This document shows, in pieces, positions 22,970 to 26,563 of a stretch of DNA of 26,563 nucleotides. This DNA is from an uncultured bacterium (GTDB lineage Bacteria; Cyanobacteriota; Vampirovibrionia; Gastranaerophilales; Gastranaerophilaceae). The notes beneath the pieces were generated by a model. That model searched no databases. It was not told where the DNA came from and was given only the letters and a program-made list of their open reading frames with translations. Made by a program: the position numbers and the translations under genes. Position 1 is the stretch's first letter. The number at the start of each line of letters is the position of its first letter. Where the stretch lies: NCBI GenBank assembly GCA_900553895.1, contig USFB01000028.1:1-26563 (forward strand), read 5' to 3'.

Positions 22970-23434
22970 TTAAGCAACTTTATAAGAACGTGTGCTCAAA
23001 ACTCCTGTTGGATTTTTTGTCATAATCGCACTATTTTTATACGCTTCTTGTGCTTTAGTAACGGCCACAGCCTGTTCGGGTGTGTAACCATGTTTTAATG
23101 AATTTGTAACGATATCCTTAGAAGAAACTTTCGAAGCTTGAAAGCTTGCAACATCTATTGTTGTTTCTTCTGCGTCTTTGTTCTCATCTTTGCCATTGTT
23201 AAATTTTGGCGGAAATTCTTTCTTTTCAAGTCCCTTATCGTCAGGCAATTCATAAATCATCTTAGCTTGTGGTTTTGCCTTGAAACTGTCACGAGAATAA
23301 GCCTTAGACTCGTTTTCATCAACTTTGTCATAAGGCGTATGTGCATTTATTGTAATTTGTTTTGGCGTAAACGGCGATGTCAGTTGTCCATAGACTGTGT
23401 TCGGCGAATACGGTGCAATTGATTCTGTACTCAT
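22970..23434 (-). CDS. Hypothetical protein, probably soluble and partly disordered
   Basis: A 154-residue protein that I do not recognise. The first two thirds are rich in Pro, Lys, Asp and Ser without hydrophobic stretches (YSPNTVYGQLTSPFTPKQ; a KFNNGKDENKDAEE acidic patch at about 78-91), which suggests disorder. A short helical segment follows (about 100-135: FQASKVSSKDIVTNSLKHGYTPEQAVAVTKAQEAYKNS), with HGYTPEQAVAVTKA resembling a small helix-turn-helix or UBA-like fold, though not enough to name. There is no signal peptide. The ribosome site is weak. A probable promoter with TATAAT lies about 47 nt upstream, so it is likely separate from recG, whose end is 155 bp away. Confidence 0.6.
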   Translation of the reverse strand: MSTESIAPYSPNTVYGQLTSPFTPKQITINAHTPYDKVDENESKAYSRDSFKAKPQAKMIYELPDDKGLEKKEFPPKFNNGKDENKDAEETTIDVASFQASKVSSKDIVTNSLKHGYTPEQAVAVTKAQEAYKNSAIMTKNPTGVLSTRSYKVA

Positions 23435-23480
23435 TGTTCTTATTTAATATGATTATTCTTTAATATACTTATATACACTT

Positions 23481-23507
23481 ATTATAAACCATGTTTCATC
23501 CTCTCAA
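23481..23507 (-). promoter_or_regulatory. Possible promoter of the 154-residue gene
   Basis: Minus strand: TATAAT (23481-23486) with TTGAGA (23502-23507) at only 15 bp. The -10 is perfect; the spacing is short, so activity is uncertain. Confidence 0.35.
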
Positions 23508-23588
23508 CAGTCTATTTTTGAAAGAGCTTTACAAAAATTTACAATTTGACAAGTGTATCATTTCTTAAAACATATAAATAGTTATTAT

Positions 23589-25952
23589 CTATCCTGCACC
23601 AAACAAATCTCCATCAAAATTTAAACCTTTAGCTTCTTTTAGCAAAGGATAATCATCAATATTGTTATTTCTTATAAAATCAATGGCTTCGCTTCGGGCT
23701 TGTTCCAATATTTTAGCGTCATTTACAATATCAGCAATAATCATATCAGGCAATCCGCTCTGACGAGTTCCCAAAAATTCCCCTGGGCCTCTGATTTGCA
23801 AATCTTTTTCCGCGATTACAAAACCATCGTTTGTTTGTGTCATAATATCCAATCTTGCGCGCGTTTCTTGAGATTTTGTAGAAGATGATAAAACACAATA
23901 AGACTGCAAATCGCTTCTGCCAACACGTCCTCTTAACTGGTGCAACTGCGAAAGTCCGAAGCGTTCGGCGTTTTCAATCACAATTACGGTCGCATTAGGT
24001 ACATCCACGCCGACTTCAACAACTGTCGTAGAAACTAAAATATCGTATTCTTTGTTTTTAAATTTTTCCATGACTTCGTCTTTTTCATCATTTTTCAATT
24101 TGCCATGCAAAAGTCCGATTTTGTAGTTTGGAAAAACTTCATTTTGCCAACGTTCTTTTTCAATGGTAGCAGCTTTAGCAGAAAGCGTTTCACTTTCTTC
24201 AATCAACGGATAAACAATATAAGCTTGTCGTCCCGCGTCAACTTCATGTCTTATTAAATCCGCAATTTGACGCCTTGAATTAGTAAGTGTGGTTATAATC
24301 GGTTTTCTGCCTTCTGGAAGTTCGTCAATGATTGTCAAATCCAAATCGCCGTTCATAGTAATTGCAAGCGTTCTAGGAATAGGAGTTGCGGTCATAGTTA
24401 AAACTTGCGGATTTTGAGATTTCTTCCTCAAGGCTAACCTTTGTTTTACGCCAAATCTGTGCTGCTCATCTATTACAACCGCACCTAAATTCGCAAATTC
24501 AACTCCATCTTGAATTAGAGCGTGCGTTCCGACCGCAATGTTTGCTTGCCCGTTTCTCAAATTAGTTTCAGATTCGCGTCTTAATTTTTTACCGATACTT
24601 CCGATTAAAAGTTCAACTTTCAAACCAAGTGGAGTAAGCCATTTGACTAAATTGTTATAATGCTGTTGCGCTAAAATTTCAGTAGGTGCCATAATTGCAG
24701 CCTGATAACCATTCTCGATTCCTGCAAGCAACATAATCGTAGCAACAACAGTTTTTCCGCTACCGACATCACCTTGAAGTAGTCTTTGCATAGGTTTGGT
24801 TGAATTCAAGTCATTCAAAATTTCATTCACCGCTCTTTGTTGAGCAGAAGTCAATTTGAATGGCAAGCTTTCAATAAAACGCATTACAAGCCCATCTTTT
24901 TTAATTTCTAAAGGTATGGCAGAAAGATTTTTATTGTTTTCTTCCCTTAAAAGTGCAAGTTTTAATTGAATTAAAAAGAATTCCTCAAAGACAAGAGAAT
25001 ATCTTGCTTTTTGCAATGTTTCATTGTCTTTTGGGAAATGAATGTTTTCAATCGCTTCGTTTTTAGGAAGCAAATGATATTTTTCAATAATCTTATCGGG
25101 CAAAACCGTTTCAATATCATTTTTGAAAAGTTGAATTGTACTAAAAATAGCACGCCTTAACGTCTTAATATTCAATTTATCACTTAATGGATAAATCGGT
25201 ACAATTCTTGCAAGATTTATGTTTGCAGGATTAAGGATGTCATCATCCATAATAGAATATGTAGGCTTGTCAAGTGTCAAATTCCTATCGTAATTATTGT
25301 ATTTAACAAGCCCTGACACCATTATGCCCGAACCTTTTGGAAATTGTGACTTCATTCTCTCTTGAGTATACTTATTGGCTTTTGAAGCGAAAAAGCTTAG
25401 ACTTAAATAACCGGAACCATCGCCAATTCTGACTTTTACAACGCCCAAATTATTTTTTGTAGTAAATGATTCAACTGCTTTTATTGTTCCAAAAATCGTA
25501 GTGGTTTCTCCGACTTTCAAATCTCGAATTCGTGTTCTGGTCGAATAATCAACGTGTTTGCGAGGAAAATAATACAATAAATCTCCGACCGTATAAATTC
25601 CAAGTTTATTTAAAATATATGCGATTTTGGGTCCAACGCCTTTCAAGTACATCACATCAGATTTTAGAGTAAGTGTATTATTTTTTTGCTCCTCTGTTTT
25701 TGGCAACATATCAGCTTTTATAACGCTCACAAGTCTTTCTAAAGAGCGTTTGCGTTGAGGAAGCGTATCCATTGAATAGCGTTCGAAATGCTCAAGTAAA
25801 ACTTTCCATTTCGGATTCTTAGAAACTTTGATTTCTTTTTTTAATTCCGAGCAGATAAAAGAAGCAAAACTTTTGGTTTTACCGTTAATATTGATGTATT
25901 TGTGTTTTACCTCAATTTCTACAGCTTTTTTTATTTGCTCTAAATTTTCCAT
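23589..25952 (-). CDS. recG: ATP-dependent DNA helicase RecG
   Basis: A 787-residue superfamily 2 helicase that reverses stalled forks and migrates Holliday junctions. An N-terminal extension of about 100 residues (as in cyanobacterial and Thermotoga RecG, absent in E. coli) precedes a helix-hairpin-helix-like LKGVGPKIAYILNKLGIYTVGDLLYYFPRKHVDYS and the OB-fold wedge domain (about 130-240). Helicase motifs follow: Walker A GDVGSGKT, DEQH with HRFGVKQR, MTATPIPRTLAIT, then domain 2 with GLLHGKLKNDEKDEVM, VSTTVVEVGVDVPNATVIVIENAERFGLSQLHQLRGRVGRS, and the C-terminal RecG wedge contact GPGEFLGTRQSG. All catalytic motifs are intact. There is no Shine-Dalgarno site; TATAAT lies 6 nt before the ATG, which suggests a leaderless transcript. 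It stands alone. Confidence 0.97.
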   Translation of the reverse strand: MENLEQIKKAVEIEVKHKYININGKTKSFASFICSELKKEIKVSKNPKWKVLLEHFERYSMDTLPQRKRSLERLVSVIKADMLPKTEEQKNNTLTLKSDVMYLKGVGPKIAYILNKLGIYTVGDLLYYFPRKHVDYSTRTRIRDLKVGETTTIFGTIKAVESFTTKNNLGVVKVRIGDGSGYLSLSFFASKANKYTQERMKSQFPKGSGIMVSGLVKYNNYDRNLTLDKPTYSIMDDDILNPANINLARIVPIYPLSDKLNIKTLRRAIFSTIQLFKNDIETVLPDKIIEKYHLLPKNEAIENIHFPKDNETLQKARYSLVFEEFFLIQLKLALLREENNKNLSAIPLEIKKDGLVMRFIESLPFKLTSAQQRAVNEILNDLNSTKPMQRLLQGDVGSGKTVVATIMLLAGIENGYQAAIMAPTEILAQQHYNNLVKWLTPLGLKVELLIGSIGKKLRRESETNLRNGQANIAVGTHALIQDGVEFANLGAVVIDEQHRFGVKQRLALRKKSQNPQVLTMTATPIPRTLAITMNGDLDLTIIDELPEGRKPIITTLTNSRRQIADLIRHEVDAGRQAYIVYPLIEESETLSAKAATIEKERWQNEVFPNYKIGLLHGKLKNDEKDEVMEKFKNKEYDILVSTTVVEVGVDVPNATVIVIENAERFGLSQLHQLRGRVGRSDLQSYCVLSSSTKSQETRARLDIMTQTNDGFVIAEKDLQIRGPGEFLGTRQSGLPDMIIADIVNDAKILEQARSEAIDFIRNNNIDDYPLLKEAKGLNFDGDLFGAG

Positions 25953-25958
25953 ACAAGA

Positions 25959-25964
25959 ATTATA
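25959..25964 (-). promoter_or_regulatory. -10 box of recG set for a leaderless mRNA
   Basis: A perfect TATAAT on the minus strand, 6 nt before the recG ATG, so +1 would be the A of the start codon. No purine-rich ribosome site is present between them. The -35 region is poor. Confidence 0.5.
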
Positions 25965-26093
25965 CTATATATGCTTCAATCATGATTAGTGTTTCTTAAT
26001 TAAGAATTGTAAAGAAAAATTGTAACATTGAAATCGGCTTTTGTGGAATTACTTTATATACATGTAAGAGATATTTAATAGAGAGTAAAAATT

Positions 26094-26339
26094 ATGACAG
26101 CAACTTATGACGCAATTGAAAGAAACAAAAAACCGGCAGGCTCAATAGATATTCCGCCTGATTTTCATTGTTATTATTTGAACAAAAAAGACAGACAAAT
26201 GCGTTTTAACAATGGTGGCGATCCGATTTATGCAATTTTTGATAAAATAGACAGCCGACCTTTGCACAAAATCGCAAGAGATTTTGTAAAAGAATTGGCA
26301 GACGATTCTATCAGATTTATTTCAACAGTGTTGAAGTAA
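26094..26339 (+). CDS. Small hypothetical protein
   Basis: An 81-residue soluble protein that I do not recognise. IDIPPDFHCYYLNKKDRQMRF in the first half and PLHKIARDFVKELADDSIRFISTVLK in the second suggest a small alpha/beta or helical fold; no signal peptide, membrane helix or metal site is seen. AGAGAG is spaced about 8 nt before the ATG, and the frame ends cleanly, so it is probably a real gene. It is divergent from recG with 141 bp between. Confidence 0.6.
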   Translation: MTATYDAIERNKKPAGSIDIPPDFHCYYLNKKDRQMRFNNGGDPIYAIFDKIDSRPLHKIARDFVKELADDSIRFISTVLK

Positions 26340-26384
26340 ATCAATATTATTAGTTCAAAAGGAAATATTTTGGAATAAAAAAGT

Positions 26385-26563
26385 TTTTTGCAATGTCCTT
26401 TTCTTTCTCTTTTGTTGCGAACGAAAAGAAAAAGAAAACACGCTACCGCTTTCTACGCTCTTACGAGCGTGCTTCAAATGAATGTAGCAGGCAGAGCCTG
26501 CACTCTTGCGCTCGCTATCGCAGCTAAACGCTGCACGCTCGCGGTGCGAATGTCGTTCGTTTT
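26385..26563. repeat. Hairpin-rich intergenic repeat region at the window end
   Basis: No gene is seen after 26339. A pyrimidine-rich arm (about 26394-26413, TTTTCTTTCTCTTTT) faces its purine-rich inverted copy (about 26421-26437, AACGAAAAGAAAAAGAAA). Then come three smaller hairpins: ACGCTC 26455-26460 with GAGCGT 26465-26470, GCAGGC 26487-26492 with GCCTGC 26496-26501, and GCAGC 26520-26524 with GCTGC 26530-26534. The GC content rises to near half. It looks like a dispersed repeat cut by the window edge. Confidence 0.5.

Overview
This is a compact, AT-rich bacterial chromosome segment with 23 protein genes and no RNA genes. It looks like an anaerobic, fermentative gut or host-associated bacterium. 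The mix of a type IV pilin-like protein with a VDINGDKG motif, fliFGHI, a RecG with a long N-terminal extension, a four-subunit 2-oxoacid:ferredoxin oxidoreductase and many small unknown proteins fits the non-photosynthetic sister line of Cyanobacteria (Vampirovibrionia / Gastranaerophilales). That placement is an inference from gene style, not from a marker gene.

Layout. 1-471: gene-free DNA with several hairpins. 472-2912: a prepilin (+), then a UDP-glucuronate decarboxylase-like epimerase and a P-loop ATPase (both -). 3080-5029: ribD (+) facing a sigma-70 factor gene (-), with a shared hairpin terminator. 5119-5217: a REP-like palindrome. 5241-9929: a secreted von Willebrand A protein, a 1160-residue repeat protein and a small unknown protein (all -). 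10113-11336: a PLP-dependent methionine gamma-lyase-family gene (+) with its own promoter. 11559-16366: flagellar operon fliF-fliG-fliH-fliI (+) behind a good sigma-70 promoter. 16371-19171: pyruvate kinase and phosphoglycerate kinase (-), each with its own promoter. 19331-22890: 2-oxoacid:ferredoxin oxidoreductase operon korA-(four-helix-bundle gene)-korB-korC-korD (-). 22970-25952: a small unknown gene and recG (-). 26094-26339: a small unknown gene (+), then a hairpin-rich end.

How it works together. Pgk and Pyk carry out lower glycolysis. The Kor complex passes electrons from 2-oxoacids to ferredoxin, as in fermentative anaerobes. FliF/G/H/I supply the MS ring, the rotor switch and the export ATPase, but no other flagellar genes are in view.

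The most interesting signal is in the kor operon. All three gaps between the original kor genes hold the same kind of element: inverted arrays of imperfect octamers (consensus GTTTAGAA). Two are about 140-150 bp long with a 53-54 bp core, and their cores align only when one is reverse-complemented. The third is 512 bp long and holds a four-helix-bundle gene (23S rRNA intervening-sequence protein family). The start and stop codons of that gene, and the stop codon of korA, lie inside the octamer arrays. The fliF-fliG gap has the same design built from an unrelated heptamer (GAAAATG). This suggests a family of small mobile elements with an autonomous form (with the gene) and non-autonomous forms (without it), inserted just after stop codons. 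A second theme is three genes (ribD, the gamma-lyase gene, recG) whose -10 box lies 6-9 nt from the ATG, which predicts leaderless mRNAs.
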